Shown: positions 11,700 through 24,049 of the stretch, one piece after another
Layout of the letters: each line of letters begins with the position of its first letter
Position numbering within the stretch: position 1 is the first letter of the stretch
Source: Dipteris shenzhenensis
Lineage: Eukaryota > Polypodiophyta > Polypodiopsida > Gleicheniales
Direction: 5' to 3' (one strand)
DNA length: 64,000 nt
Assembly: GCA_047967505.1 (NCBI GenBank)
Contig: CM106540.1
Notes under the pieces: generated by a model
Databases searched by the model: none
Seen by the model: the letters and a program-made list of their open reading frames with translations, nothing else
What the model was told of the DNA's origin: nothing
Made by a program: the position numbers and the translations under genes

Positions 11700-13757
11700 T
11701 TAAAGCGTTCAATGAAGTTTTTGCCTAGGAGTATGCCGACACAAAAGGTATCGATCTAAATGTCTATGTCCAATGGATCAATTTGAAAAGGATGCAATCC
11801 TAGTAGTCTAGCATTGATACGATATGAATCCAAAATTTCTAGAGTAGTTCAAGCAAGAAATCGACATATTGTTGAAGGTTAGTTACATTTATCCACTTGA
11901 AAAAAGTGACATGGATTTGACCCATTGTAATAGTCCCAAAGAAGAATGGAAAGTTGCACATTTGTGTGAATTCTAGGAAACATAACGTAGCCACAATATT
12001 GAGTCCATTTCCATTGCCATGTTGTGACACACTAGTTGATGCGAGACGTGAATTTTACAAATTCTTTAATGGGTTCATTGGATAAAATCAGATTCAAATG
12101 GCAAAAGAAGATAAAGACAAAATCACATTTTTGATAGAATTGAGAGTCTTTGCTAGTCATGTCATGGGTTAATACTGAAGAATGCACCTCCAACACTTTA
12201 GAGTTGGATACAAAAGGTGTATGCCCCATTTTCATGAGTGCCCTTTTGGATGATTTCAGTGTGTTTGAGAAAAGGGATAAGCACCTTGACTTTGCTTTGA
12301 CTAAGTGCATATCTTCTAGACTAAGCAGCTAAGTGGGGTACGTAAAGTTGTTCTCACTATGCGATATTATTTTTATAGGAGTGGTGATTGATTCAAGGAA
12401 AATAGAGGCTATCAATAGCACCAAAGCACCTAAAAACATCAAAGAAATGATGCAGTTCATTAGGGACGTGAAGGGGCATAACAAATCTCTTTCGTACTTA
12501 TCGTATGTTTGCCAACCTCTCACACAACTTACCAAAGAGGATATTCCTTAGTTTTGGATGGAAGAGCAAGAAAAGGCATTCCGATTGCCAAAAAAAATAT
12601 TGGTCATTGCCCCAATACTACAACCATCAGACTAGAGTTTGGATGTCCATGTCTTTGTAGATGTATTTCATATTGCCAACTGAGGATTGTTATTGCAAAT
12701 GGTACCGAGTAGTGCCAAACCCTAACATCAATACTTAGGTATGGTGTGTGCAATCAATAAGTTTAGTCACTATGTGTCGGGAAGTAAGATTGTGTTTCAT
12801 ATAAGTCATCAAGAATTATTATATCTAGTAAACAAGCCACAGCCCACAAGGAGACCTGCAAGATGGACTTTACTCCTATAGCATTTGATTATATGATGAT
12901 TCGCACACTAGGAAATCAACATCTCATGCAAGTTATCTAAGCATATTGGAATCCAAAGAGATACCAACGGAAGGCACACCGCATGACTTGCTATATGCAT
13001 AGAAGTTTGAGGTGGAAGCTATGTGTGGGACGTACTCGCATGATCAAATATTCCAATTTCTCACCGATGATGCCTAGGGATGGTGTCTAATGTGCTCACT
13101 ATGTTTAAAAAAACCGTATCACATGCATTCAAATAAAAGGCTTTTAAGGGGCTATTAAGTACCTCTTTATCAGTATTTTTTGTAACTTTAAAATAAAACA
13201 AAACCCTTCCATTTAACTCGCAAGCTATCTTACAAATTGTGTGGTGAAACTCCCAAGGAGATGGTGTTTTTTCAAAATCCATGTCAAAAAAAACACATAC
13301 ATTCTGGTCATGACACATTACTTACGAGGTGGGTTAAGGCATAAGCTCTTTAAAATAATTTCCCGGATAGTGTTGCAAAGTTCATGTATCAAAATATCAT
13401 GACTCCGTTTGGATGCCCCATCACACTAGTTTCAAATCAAGGAGACCATTGCGTAAATAAGGTGAATAAAAGTTTAACAGAAGTGCATATGATTTCACAC
13501 AAGAAATCTATGTCGTATCACCCGTAGGCAAATTGCTAGGTAGGAAGCAACAGCAACCTAGCGAATAGGATTTAAATTGATAATATTCAAAAAATTTAAA
13601 AATTGGGACACCTTGTTGGATTCTGCATTATGGGCATTCTATATAGTATTCAACACAGGCATGACGATATTTCGGATAGTATGTGGATTAGAGGCTATAG
13701 TTCTGATAAAGTTCATTTCATCCAATTTACGGATTGTAAGTCTAGAGGAGTCACCAC
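11700..13757 (+). pseudogene. Gypsy RT, RNase H and integrase of copy A, broken
   Basis: RT starts near 11710 (a FAWEY-like segment with W replaced by a stop), passes a VPKKNGKL-like block (11930-11960), and has the catalytic LDDFSVF motif at 12246-12266. The connection and RNase H region runs through KIEAI..KAPKN..EMMQF (12390-12470). The integrase core follows from about 13300 with ILVMTHY, FGCPITLVSNQG (13395-13445), and a YGLEA-like block (13680-13700). Frequent stops, many at expected Gln or Trp codons, and frame changes make it non-functional. It stops at 13757. Confidence 0.85.
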
Positions 13758-13765
13758 TAGAATTT

Positions 13766-13890
13766 AAAGGGGGAAGGGAAAGGGGGGGGAGGGGAAGGGT
13801 AAAGGGAAAGGGGGGGGTGGGGGTGAAAAGGGGGGGGAGGGGGGAAAAGGAGAAAGGTGGGAGGGGAATGGGGGGAGATGGCAGTCCAAA
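13766..13890 (+). repeat. Polypurine G-rich tract at the end of copy A
   Basis: About 120 bases made almost only of G and A, with many runs of four to eight G. It begins within ten bases of the point where homology between copies A and B ends. Sequence of this kind can form G-quadruplex or triplex structures in principle; no such structure is shown here. The 113-aa frame across it (Gly/Arg/Lys-rich) is an artefact. Confidence 0.9.
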
Positions 13891-14303
13891 TAGCAAGTAC
13901 AACAACAAAATGCAATAAATTGGTCTATTAGAGAATAGCATATTTTTCCAAAAGCATGTCAAGGCCTCTGACAGGGCAGTGCTGGTAACAGCTACAACAT
14001 TTATTATCCACAATAGTCACCCAATCACAAAACATTGACGAGTAGTGACAGCTCCTATGGACTATCCATAGCACAAGTCCTTTGCTGGGTCTTGAGGTCT
14101 AAAAACCATTGATCGGGTGTAAAGAGAACCTACGGACTCGAGGCCAAATCAAAGCCTGAACAAAAGGATGGCTTGAAAAGTCCACGTGACTAATGGTTTT
14201 TCTGTGATGCGGAAGATAGCCAAGGAAGCCCTCATATATATGCTAGTTGGGTGGTGAGGTTCTTGTGGCTGCTGTGAAGTACTAAGCTTCGGGGATGGGG
14301 GCA

Positions 14304-14399
14304 GATCATTGCTCTCATAGATGCACATGACCGGGAGATCATTGCCCTCATACATGTACATGACCGGGAGATCATTGCACTCATACATGCACATGACCA
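14304..14399. repeat. 33-bp tandem repeat, three copies
   Basis: Units start at 14304, 14337 and 14370 (GATCATTG...CACATGACCGG). Being 33 bp long they keep an open frame on both strands, which explains the repeated Asn-Asp-Leu-Pro peptide in the minus-strand frame 14149-14463. It lies downstream of the 14-3-3 stop codon. Confidence 0.95.
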
Positions 14400-15053
14400 C
14401 CCCCACGAGCTTGAGCATACATTCAAACAAGTCTCTAGAAGAGTGTTTCAGAGAGCAAAGCAAACTAAGTCAAAATGAAGACTTCCCCTCAAGGAGAATG
14501 CTAATCCAAAGTCAGCTTCGCAAATTCAAAAAGCTTGCAGAGTACAGAAAGAAGATTCCCCTAGTTTCCAATGACAAACAAGCAGCAATAATCCAGTCTT
14601 TTGCAAAACAAGGATCCATTCATGTCGAACTTTCAATATATACTTTTGTACGACTAGAATATATCCAATCGTAAAAATTTAGAAATTTTGTTGTTCTAAA
14701 TCGAACTTTCAATATACCCTGATCACATCAAAAGCCACTACCCGACAGACAACAAAACAAACCAATTCATGAACGCAGACATCACCCATGAGCTTTTCAA
14801 TAATCAACTCTTTTCTAGATCACAAATCCACGACTCAAAATGTCTGATCAGCGACCATCCCTGAAGTCTGTTTAAACTTCATAGTAAACCCTCATATCAT
14901 AAACAGCCTTCTACAGGGCCATCTTCAAGTCAGTAAATTATCCTCATTTCCCAATAAAAGAGGGACATTAGGATTAATGATAGCCTTCTCACGATAAATT
15001 CGTCCAACATCTCGTCTAGTAGATATTTACTTCCATTCTTGCCTGATAAACAG

Positions 15054-17817
15054 TTACTGCAGATTGCAAAAAATAAAGATAGTCAACCATAAAGTTCCAA
15101 CAATTAAAAACTCAGTGCTAGAAGGCTGAGGGTGCATTGAGATGAATGGCCCTAGTCTAGCAAGTGCACCTAATAATATTAAAAATTCAGCCCAACACTT
15201 CAATTCAAAGCACTTACCTCTGCATCCTCGACCTTTCCAGGATCTTCAACTTTGGGCTCATCACCTGTTGGAAAGCCATTTATAAAATCAGATCTTGACA
15301 ACTCCAGGGATCACCCACAAAAACTCCAGTAAGTGCAAAAGGCACTCTTCCAATAAAACTTAATTCATTAATGCATCATAGAATAAAATCTAAAACGGCA
15401 AATAGAGATTATAAACTCACATTGATTCAACTAAAAACATATAAAATTTGCATCCTCGGCTACCATTACAATTGTGATGCAATGAGGAAAAAATCATCCA
15501 TTGAAAAAAACAGGACCACCAAAAAAGCTCATACTTTCATGAATCGTTGTACAGATATTGACAGCACAGAGAAGGCCACTTTGAAAATACATTTACAATT
15601 ATTGCAATTGAAAAGCTTAGTGTACTAATGCCAACAGATCCCATACACCCACTTGCATAAAGTGCATCCTCGATCACATCATGGGTACATAATACGTACA
15701 TTGTATATTAGTATGAGATAGCCAAAATTTCAGACCACCATTATCTTCTGGCAACAAACAGAAGACTAACCAATGCAGCCCCCACTGCTCCCTGCCCCCC
15801 CAACCCAAAAAAAAAAGGCAGTCACTTCAAAATGCAAATATAGATTTGCCAACTAACCTCCGTCCTCCTGGAGGTCAGATGTCCAAAGGGTCAGATTATC
15901 TCGCAAAAGCTGCATGATGAGAGTACTGTCTTTGTACGACTCTTCACTAAGCGTATCGAGTTCAGCAATTGCTTCATCAAATGCCTGCTTGGCTAAGTGG
16001 CATGCTCTGGATGAAACACAAATGAAACAAGCTTTAGAACAAAGCCCAAAACATGCAGACTGAATTCATATACTTTATTGATGCACAAGAAAAACTGTCT
16101 CACCGCTCAGGCGAGTTCAAAATTTCATAATAGAAGACTGAGAAATTCAATGCTAGTCCCAAACGGATTGGATGAGTTGGTGGCAGGTCTGTCGATGCAG
16201 TGTTGGAGGCAGCCTAGGTAAACAAATTAACATTCCCAATTACCAAACAACAAGTCAGAAAAGAACTTTTAAAAAAACGAGTAAGAAAAGGCAGGCAAGG
16301 CCAATCCATGCACCTTGTTTCATCTACTATCTTAAACCAGCTTTCAACGACAAGCTACATGAATAACCAGATCCAGGCAGCATTTGGACTTCTTTCAAAG
16401 AATTTCATCCTACTGGCATTTTTCAAAGAACGTCATCCTACTAGCATTTTTCGAGTAACGTTTCTAGGTAGTTACATGTCCTTTCTAAAAATTTCACCAT
16501 AACGCAGAGCCATACCAGCACCCAGTGAAAGAAGCATTCTCAAGTCACCAAAAATGACGTATCACAAAAAAGCTATCCACAACATCAAGAGGAGAAAATA
16601 ATTTGCACAGCACCTGATATGCTTTGAGTGACTGATCTGCAGCCTCTTTCCGTTCATTTCCAGTTTTAAACTCTGCTAGATAGCGGAAGTAGTCACCTTT
16701 CCTGATTCATGACATAAAATCTGATGTTAGCCTTGCTAAATCAGCGATTGAAGACAGAACAAAAACCCCTAATAAAAGGGGATAACAAACAAAAAAACAT
16801 CTAGTAAAATTGCTAATAAATAAAGGTATGGTGCAAGGTATTCTTCAAGCAAACCAATATTTTTATACCAAATTCAGAAGAAAACATCAACATCTGTCGT
16901 GCAATCCCCAGCAAGACAATATAGCGAAAGTAAAGCATAGAACTGCAGAAAGAAAGTTACATTTTGTAGTAAAACACAGTTGATTCCCCAGTGCCGCAAG
17001 ATGGGATGAGATGCTCATCAATTATGGTTAATATATCATTGCATATCTGAGACAGTTCGTCCTCAACCTTTTGGCGATACTCCTTAATTCGCTTCACATT
17101 AACCTCATTGCCCTTTGCCTCCTCTTTTTGTTCAATGGATGACATGATGCGCCATGAGGCACGGCGGGCACCAATAACATTCTTATACCCTACCGATAGT
17201 AGATTCCTCTCTTCAACTGTCAGCTCTACATCCAGCTTAGCGACCTTCTTCATCGATTCCACCATTTCTGTCAAAGGCCGTACTATGTCAGACCTAGGCT
17301 TAAACAGGCAGTAAATAGTACAATCATCATATTTTGCAGTCTTATCACCTCCAGAACAATCCGATCCTAACCGCTCTGATACTTGGGAAGCTCTGAAGAG
17401 ATCAAGTTCACATTTTCGAAGAAAGCACAAAGTTTGAAGGAGCAGGACAAGCTTAAAGGAAAACACAAGACCGTGCTCAGGCGTCTGAAAGCCAGCAACC
17501 AGGCCAAAGCAAGACGCAAGTGTACACGAGAAGAACAGAAAAATGAATGAAAATGCCGAATCTTGGCAAGATATGTCCTTCACCAGAGACAACATATACG
17601 AATCTTTGCGGATCGCCTAATCGGGGGTATAGAATGCGTAACCAGCGCAAGGATAACAAACCTTGTGACAATGCCAGGGAAGCAGAGAGAGAGAGAGAGA
17701 GAAGAAACCCCAGGAGAGATGGATGGAGGCATCTAAGTAGTTACCATCGTAACGCTCGGCCTGCTCGGCGAGCTTGGCCATGTAGACATGACTGTCCCGC
17801 TCCTTCTCGGTGCCCAT
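15054..17817 (-). CDS. GF14: 14-3-3 protein, epsilon group
   Basis: A phosphoserine/threonine-binding adaptor of cytosol and nucleus that works as a dimer. Exons (minus): 17817-17745, 17267-16961, 16701-16614, 16213-16104, 16006-15858, 15264-15218 and a last exon opening with the stop codon, 15056-15054. All introns are GT-AG with matching phases; the product is 258 aa, normal for the family. Helix 1 includes [15 protein letters not shown]; the phosphopeptide-binding residues Lys53, Arg60, Arg133 and Tyr134 are present, as are the family signatures GARRASWR and [16 protein letters not shown]. An early intron after 24 codons and six introns in total fit the plant epsilon group (non-epsilon genes usually have three). 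The acidic C-tail ends EDAE. The start gives the usual short N-terminus. The gene looks intact. The position of the stop exon is the least certain junction. Confidence 0.95.
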
Positions 17818-18050
17818 AAGGGGAGGGAGAGGGGGGCGATCCGCGATGAGGGAGGGCAAATGAGGGCTCAAAATGGAGAGGGGGAGGAGGAGAGGGAGAT
17901 GGAGGGAAGGGGAAGAGGGATGGAAGGGAGGGATGGGAGAGGGAGGGGGCGGTGGCGATGACTATAGCTATGGCTATGGCTATGGCTATGGCGATGGAAG
18001 GCAAAAGAGGGCGAAAGGAAACATAACTTCAACAATGTCGCCCTTTTTCA
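17818..18050 (-). promoter_or_regulatory. 14-3-3 5' leader and proximal promoter region
   Basis: Upstream of the start codon the minus strand is strongly pyrimidine-rich (plus strand runs of GGGAGG and GAGGG, 17818-17955), typical of plant housekeeping leaders. At 17964-17997 lies a six-base repeat (GGCTAT, about five copies). No clear TATA box was seen. Confidence 0.6.
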
Positions 18051-18178
18051 ACGGACACACCGGAGACGATGACGCACATCCAACGGCTCCCTTTCCTGCC
18101 GCGTGTCCCTTCCCTCTCCATCCTGGCCGTCCGTTTCCTCGAACATTTTTTTCCCCCGTCATCCCCAAAAAAGTCGCC

Positions 18179-18197
18179 CACGTGGCACCGCCACGTG
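18179..18197. promoter_or_regulatory. Paired G-boxes upstream of the 14-3-3 gene
   Basis: CACGTG at 18179-18184 and 18192-18197, each followed by GG, 13 bp apart and about 365 bp upstream of the 14-3-3 start codon. This is the core bound by plant bZIP (ABRE) and bHLH factors. Function is inferred from the motif only. Confidence 0.5.
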
Positions 18198-18329
18198 GTG
18201 CATGGATGACACCCTGCGGCACCGCTCGTGATGCCGTGTGGCACACGCTTGAACAGCCGAGGGACGGGGGGCCGGACACCGACAATCCGGGTGTGCATTT
18301 CGCTCGTCAAGTCACACGAGAGAGAGAGT

Positions 18330-19320
18330 TGATCTCGTGCTTTCACTTGTTGCTCTCATCGGTGGCGCCGCATGTTGTGCATGGACTTGTAGTCAAAACG
18401 ACAAAAAGCATCGTGTGGCAAAATGCAAGAGGTGGTCAATTATCTCATGTTTTCGCTTGTCGCTCTCATCATTTGCAATGCCACGCTGGTGGTGCCGCGT
18501 GGTGCATGGCCTTGTAGTTACAAGACAAGGCGTCATGGCAGACTGCAAGACGTGGTCAATCCTCTCTCATGCTTTCGCTTGCTACTCATCGAACAAGTGG
18601 TGGTGCCACGTGGTGCATGGCCTGACAATCAAGAGACAAGGTGTCATGATGGAATGCAAGAGGTGGTCGATCATCTCATGCTTTTGCTTGTCCACAGTAG
18701 TGGTGCCACGTGATGCACGGCCTCACAATCACAAGACACAAGTTGTGGACTTCTCAAATTGAGCATACTGTGATATGAGAACTTTGTGTTGATAGGCAGG
18801 CAAGAGTTGTCTTCATCATAGGCCTATTGGGCAGATTGCCGTTGATGATGGTTGCCTGTGCGAGAGTTGTTTATCTAGATTGCCTTGGGTAAATCCCTTT
18901 GTTTCTTTTTCACATTGTGGTTCCCAATGGCATGGGATGCCCACAATAGTTGTAGTTTCCCTCTCATCTAGGAGTACTTCCTTGGTTTCCTCCTCTCCTA
19001 GAGTTGCTAGAATGCAAAGAGGTGGTCAATCATCTCATGCTTGCGCTTGTTGCTTCTCATTGAGCAATGCCACATTGGTGGTACCACATGCATAGTCACA
19101 AGACACAAGGCATCGTGGTAGAATGCAAGAGGTGGTCAATCATCTCATGCTTTCACTTGTTGCTCATCGGTCGACAATGCCACATTACTTGATACCATTC
19201 ACCAACTATGCCACGTGGTGCAATTTTGTACCACATGCTTTCGTTTGTTGCTCGTCAAGCAATGACACATTGCTTGAAACCTCATTCACCAACTATGCCA
19301 TGTGGTGTAATTCTACATAA
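18330..19320. repeat. Degenerate tandem array, about 7 units of 85-120 bp
   Basis: Units share the phrases GTGGTCAATCATCTCATGC, TTTCGCTTGTTGCTC, CAATGCCAC, GCCACGTGGTGCATGG and AGACAAGG.GTCATGG. Approximate unit starts are 18330, 18431, 18551, 18662, 19022, 19131 and 19228, with a non-repeat gap at 18751-19010. CACGTG is retained in units at 18604, 18704 and 19210. The open frames through it are products of the repeat. Confidence 0.9.
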
Positions 19321-20119
19321 CCACGTTCAAAACACAATGAGGAAACATGGAAACTCGTTGTGAAACTTGGGAAATGGTTGAAGCACATTCCCATGCTCTT
19401 CACAACTTCAGTGTTGGAGGTTTTTAAGACTACCAAAATGGAGAAGTGTAAGAAACGAGCCCTCCCAATATAGTAAAGTGTTGTAGGGAAGCATCCCTCG
19501 ATGAAGCCCGTCTCATTCGTTAAGATGATTTTTGGCTTGCCCTTCCTCGAGGAGGGGGAGGGGGGTGGCGCGCCTTATTGAAGATTTTCCACGCTAGAAA
19601 CGAAAAAAATACAATTTAGGAATGTTGAAAATCAGTCTCTGCCAATCAAAACTTCGCACGTGGCTTCATGCCCCTAATTTCCTGGTCCATCTCGCTCTCT
19701 TCCGCCCATCCTGATGTTGTGCTAGCGGTGCTCCCGTTTTTAAAGTCCTTGTGCTCGCAATTGTTTGGGCGGTTCTTGATTGCCATAAGAAGGTGAGATG
19801 CACATCCTCGTCGCGCAAACTCGAAGCCCTCGTTCGGCCGAGGTCCGTATATTCTCCTCAATTCGTATTCGACTTTCTCAGTTCCTTTAACTTTTCTTGT
19901 ATGACCAGCGTATTCCCTGCATGCAGAGCTAAAGAAGATCGGTTGTAAGAAGACATACACTTTCACTGAAGACGCTACATCCCGTTTGTACGGAAGCATA
20001 TTTGTGAGTGTCATGTTGAACCGAGAGTTCTCAGATTCCTTTCTTCTTCTGTTCTGTGTTGACGTGCTCAAATTTGTTTTGGTCGCCGATGGTTAGCGTG
20101 GGCATTTGATTGGAATCCA
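19321..20119. other. No recognisable gene
   Basis: A 141-codon frame on the minus strand (19646-20071) has no familiar motif and no splice or codon evidence. A short GC-rich patch (GGAGGGGGAGGGGGGTGGCGCGCC) at 19550-19575 is present. Nothing else is supported. Confidence 0.6.
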
Positions 20120-20900
20120 AGAACATTGTTGGAAGCATTGGATTGTTTGTAACACCTGCAACTGCTGGGCATCCCTCCAGATTTCGTGACATTCCTTTGT
20201 GTATTGAAGGCATGTAGCAGCATAGAAGCCATAGACAAAGGGCAAGAGATACACAAGGAGATCACCCAAAAGGGGTTTCAAAGGGATCCTTTTGTTGGCA
20301 GAACGTGTATGCTAAATGTGGCTCTCTTTTAGAGGCATGGGTAGTTTGACAGGTGGCCAAGTGGAGACGTTGTATTATGGAATGCAATGATTAATTGATA
20401 TGGCATAAACCATGAGAGTAACATGGCTTTACGATGTTTTAAGGACATGCAAGCATAGGGTGTGAAGGGGCAGGAGTACTTTAAGGTGATGAGAGAAGAA
20501 TACGTGTTTGCACCAACAGTATATCACTATACTGCATAGTTAATCTTCTTGCCTGGTCAAGACATCTTTATCAAGCAAAAGATTTTCTTGAAGATATGCA
20601 ATATCTGCCATCTGAAGAAATGTGGATAGCTTTGCTCATTGCTTGAAAAACTAATGGGGAGGTAGAAATAGGAGGGAGATGCTTTATGCAACTTGTCCGA
20701 ATGAACCAATTTCATGCTTCATATGTGCTCGTCAAGCATCTATTCAAGCACTGGCAGGCTGCTTGTTTGCCCCCTCATGCTTTCAGAGCTCCTCTACTTA
20801 ATGCGTATCATCCCACCTACAAGTGCCTTATAAAAGTGAACAAGATGGTGCATGAGTTTGTGGTAGGTAACAACGTACACTAATGGGGATCTTGACTTTG
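20120..20900 (+). pseudogene. PPR protein (PLS/E type) pseudogene
   Basis: The plus strand in shifting frames reads like the end of a plant organelle RNA-editing PPR protein: PPDFVTFLCVLKACSSI (20170-20220), DKGQEIHKEI and DPFVG (20230-20290), YAKCGSL (20310-20330), SGDVVLWNAMI (20362-20395), then the E-type section with a YF.VM..EY..PTVYHY stretch (20478-20535), MWIALL...GEVEIGGRCF (20620-20690) and an E+-like VNK.VHEFVVG (20835-20870). At least four frameshifts or stops interrupt it. No intact parent is in the window. It could be a retro- or segment-derived fragment. Confidence 0.8.
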
Positions 20901-21004
20901 CACATGAAGGGGATAGGGCATGTCTCAAATGTAAGTCTGATCTTGAGCGTGATGGAAACAAAGCTATATTCCACAAGCACAAAACGCTATGTGTGACTTA
21001 AAAT

Positions 21005-22415
21005 CTAAGGGATGCAAAATTCATTTAGGATTAAAAGACACCAAAGCATCTATTGTAGCCATTCTATGGATGTATGTTATTTTCTGGACATATAATCGTG
21101 ATCTCTTCCTCTTTTCCCTCCAAACATGGACCTCTCTTTATTATGCTTGAAAGTCGGCTCAAATCAATTGTTTGTGCAAGCTCTTACAACGTTCAAGAGA
21201 CACTGGAGCCTGTTTCTCATGGTAACAGCTCAACTACCTAATGGAACCAGGGAGCATGTTTTGCCCTCACTACTTCCTATATGTAGTGGAAGCTGTAGAT
21301 AATATCAAGCCAGATGCTAGCTAGGGTAGCAGCATGTTGAATCTGCTAGCTCTACCCGGATATGCCATGTTATGACTAGACATCTTCATTTGATGGATGA
21401 GAGTTGCCTCCTCGCTCATCCCATGAATCGGTGAATGCCTCCATATGGAAGGCATGCCAATAGCTACCATCCCCATGTGTCGCAAATATAAGATGATCTT
21501 GAGCGAACATGTTCAAATCCGTTGAGCCGTGGGATAGCTCCAAAAGCAATGCGAGATTGTCTCGTGAGCTCTTTTATGTAGCAAGCAACAAATGCACTTT
21601 CTACCTGTCTACTTAAGCTAGGGACCCACGAAGAACCTCCATGGGCCACAACCTAAAAGTAGGAGCCTTTTGTGGTTGGGTGCTGATCCTGGATCAAAGC
21701 CATGGCTAAAATGGACAGGAGTGTGTATATGTACACACACACACACACACACATATGCACCATCTTCTTTGTTAGTAGTTTGTTTGTTTTCTACGTTGGT
21801 CTTTATTATTTGTGGTTTGTTGTCTTATTATTCATGGTCATTTGTCTTATAAAATTTGTTTGGATGGTCATTTTCGTGTATTTCAAGCATCATGTCTAGA
21901 TTGTCTAATGTTATTATTCCATGTTAATTGATATGTGATTTTGTCTATTCTCATTGTTGTGTGGCTACATCAACCAGTGTTTTATGTTCATTTCCATGAG
22001 TCACATCCATATTGTTGTGAATATTGTTGAGGTTCTACATTCCTATTATGTGGGAGAGTCCATTATCATTCTTGTGAATTTTCTCATGTGTTCTATTTGT
22101 TTTGGGCATGTTTTGTTGGTTTGTGTCATACTATATTATTGCATGTTTTGTTGCCGGGGGGGAAGGGGGTCATGTATCTATTGTTTATCATGTTGTGTTT
22201 TTAGTTTTGTGTTTGTGATTGCATTGTACTATGTTGGGTGAGTTATAGGTTGTGGACATGCATTTGATTTGCCACTATCATGTTTTAATTTGTTGGGAGT
22301 GCACTATGGAATTGTGTTGTTCGCTATATCATTATGTTTTCTTTCTTGTGTTTTGTGTATGTGTGTGCTTTTATTTATTTGCACTATGTTTTCCTCATTG
22401 TCTATTTTGTTTGTA
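21005..22415. other. No recognisable gene; T-rich stretch and (CA)n
   Basis: A CA microsatellite lies at 21733-21752. From 21770 to 22415 the plus strand is T/G-rich, giving hydrophobic frames with no conserved pattern. This is the host DNA into which element B inserted at 22420. Confidence 0.6.
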
Positions 22416-22420
22416 GTCCA

Positions 22421-22863
22421 TGTTAACAAGGTACAAGACCGAGAATATATAAACCAAAACTACATTTTGCAATGCATAATATACATAGAATATAGAATTC
22501 TAACTTGATATCTCAATCTTATTGGATCAACATTGTGAAGACGTTTAGATTATTGAAGAGAATAGTAGGGTTGAATGAGATCTATCATAGCTTGCATAAG
22601 TACAAAAATATAGAATTCATAGAGAGCTATGAACATGAACGACTGTATATGTGAATATCGTTCTTCTTCCAAACATGCCAAAAACAAATGGTTACATCGT
22701 GAACCACCAATACTCATGACATTTGAGAATTCAAGAATCACATCCGAACACAAGTGGCTCTTCACATTTGAGAATTCAAACCACTGTTCTCATCCATTAA
22801 TCTTAATGCATTACTTATGAATATTTGAAGTAAAATTTGGAGTATAATTATCCTCCCTCATCA
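22421..22863 (-). repeat. Gypsy element B 3' LTR (443 bp)
   Basis: Reverse complement runs TGATGAGGGAGG...GTTAACA. Clearly homologous along its length to 31497-31952 but with many substitutions. The five bases outside it are GTCCA. No good polypurine tract precedes it. Confidence 0.88.
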
Positions 22864-24049
22864 ATGGCACACCTAGTAGATGGGATTTGGTAAAAATTAT
22901 AGGTTTGAACCCACCAATGATCTTGATTTTAGTCTAGTGGAATTTAGCAGGCCCCCTTTATGATTTAATCATCAACCCAAGACTATGCTGGAAAATAGAG
23001 TGAAAAGCTTGGTGTAATACCGAGGTTCAAACTACCCCTATACATAGCTATCTACTAATGTCCAAAAGAAAGAAACCTACAATGCGAAATAGGGTGCTAG
23101 TAAAATATCAAAAAGACAACACGATTTTCATTTTCAAAACATGTATTTCTATAAGCACATTGGTAGAAACTCTTTTGTATTTAGAAATCCATTTGGGCTA
23201 AACCAATAACATCAAAGAAAGATATTGTTGAATATAAATCTTAAATACTATAGGTTGTTCTACCATTTGATCTTAATTCTCCGTCAGTTGTTGAGGGCTT
23301 TGAACTGTATATTTTGTCATATCTGGGTTGTCCAATTCGAATTACTCATAATCAACTAACTGCACAATTGAAACTTTCTTTGATAAATCCACAACAGCGT
23401 TATTAAAATACTATAACTTTTTGAGTATTCTCTTTAGAGAAATTCTATCAAGAACAAATTAATTGTGTGTCCAATGCATAATAAAGCCACATTTTGTTCT
23501 TGATCAATAGTATGAGACTTTTCCTTTACACAACAATATCTTATATAGCCATAAGTAAAACATGTACTGCCTATGAGTTAGCAGTAAGATTATCAAATTC
23601 ATCATCAAAACAATCTTAACTTGCCAGGAATTTAGTGGGAGATGGGAAAGTAAACTTATTTTCACTTTCAATCTCTTGTTGAGAGCAAATGCTTTGTGGA
23701 GAACTCCCTTCCCTAGGGGAACAGTTTCCTCAGACGCATTTGGTTTAGAAAAATGATGGGCTCTTAAGACAAATTTCTTTCTAGAGTTCTTTCACAAACT
23801 TCTGCAATTTTCTTCTTCTCTAACATGCTTTGCAAAAGAGATGCACCACTAGCTTTTGTCATAACTCTTGCATGTGTGCTTTCAATTGAGTGACAATTCT
23901 GTATTAATAATGAAACATCTAGCTACATTCATAGAATTTTCATCAACCATATTTCAATGCAAGGCTCTCTTTTAGTATAGCCTTTTTCACCATTGTTGGT
24001 GCAATGTCTTCAAGTTTACTAAAAATTTATTTTTTAATCTCAAATAACC

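Larger units (their letters stand above)
6648..13757 (+). mobile_element. Gypsy copy A, 5' LTR to integrase, 3'-truncated
   Basis: A Ty3/gypsy element in the normal order: 5' LTR (6648-7104), leader, gag-like region, RT, RNase H, integrase. It ends inside the integrase at 13757, where a polypurine tract starts. The five bases before the LTR (TGGAC, 6643-6647) are the reverse complement of the GTCCA target duplication of element B, and the next 90 bases outward also match B's flank. So A is a duplicate of the same insertion, not a separate transposition. The integrase zinc-finger section present in B (about 25570-26260) is missing here. Confidence 0.88.

Noticed and set aside
13577-14013. 113- and 124-codon frames over the polypurine tract
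   Set aside because: Low-complexity Gly/Arg or Pro/Leu artefacts; the first part is gypsy integrase in its own frame.
14149-14463. 104-codon minus-strand frame with repeated NDLPVM peptide
   Set aside because: The peptide repeat follows from the 33-bp DNA repeat being a multiple of three; no homology recognised.
17873-18517. 214-codon plus-strand frame upstream of the 14-3-3 gene
   Set aside because: It runs through the purine-rich leader complement, the GGCTAT repeat and the G-box array; composition is repeat-driven and no domain is present.
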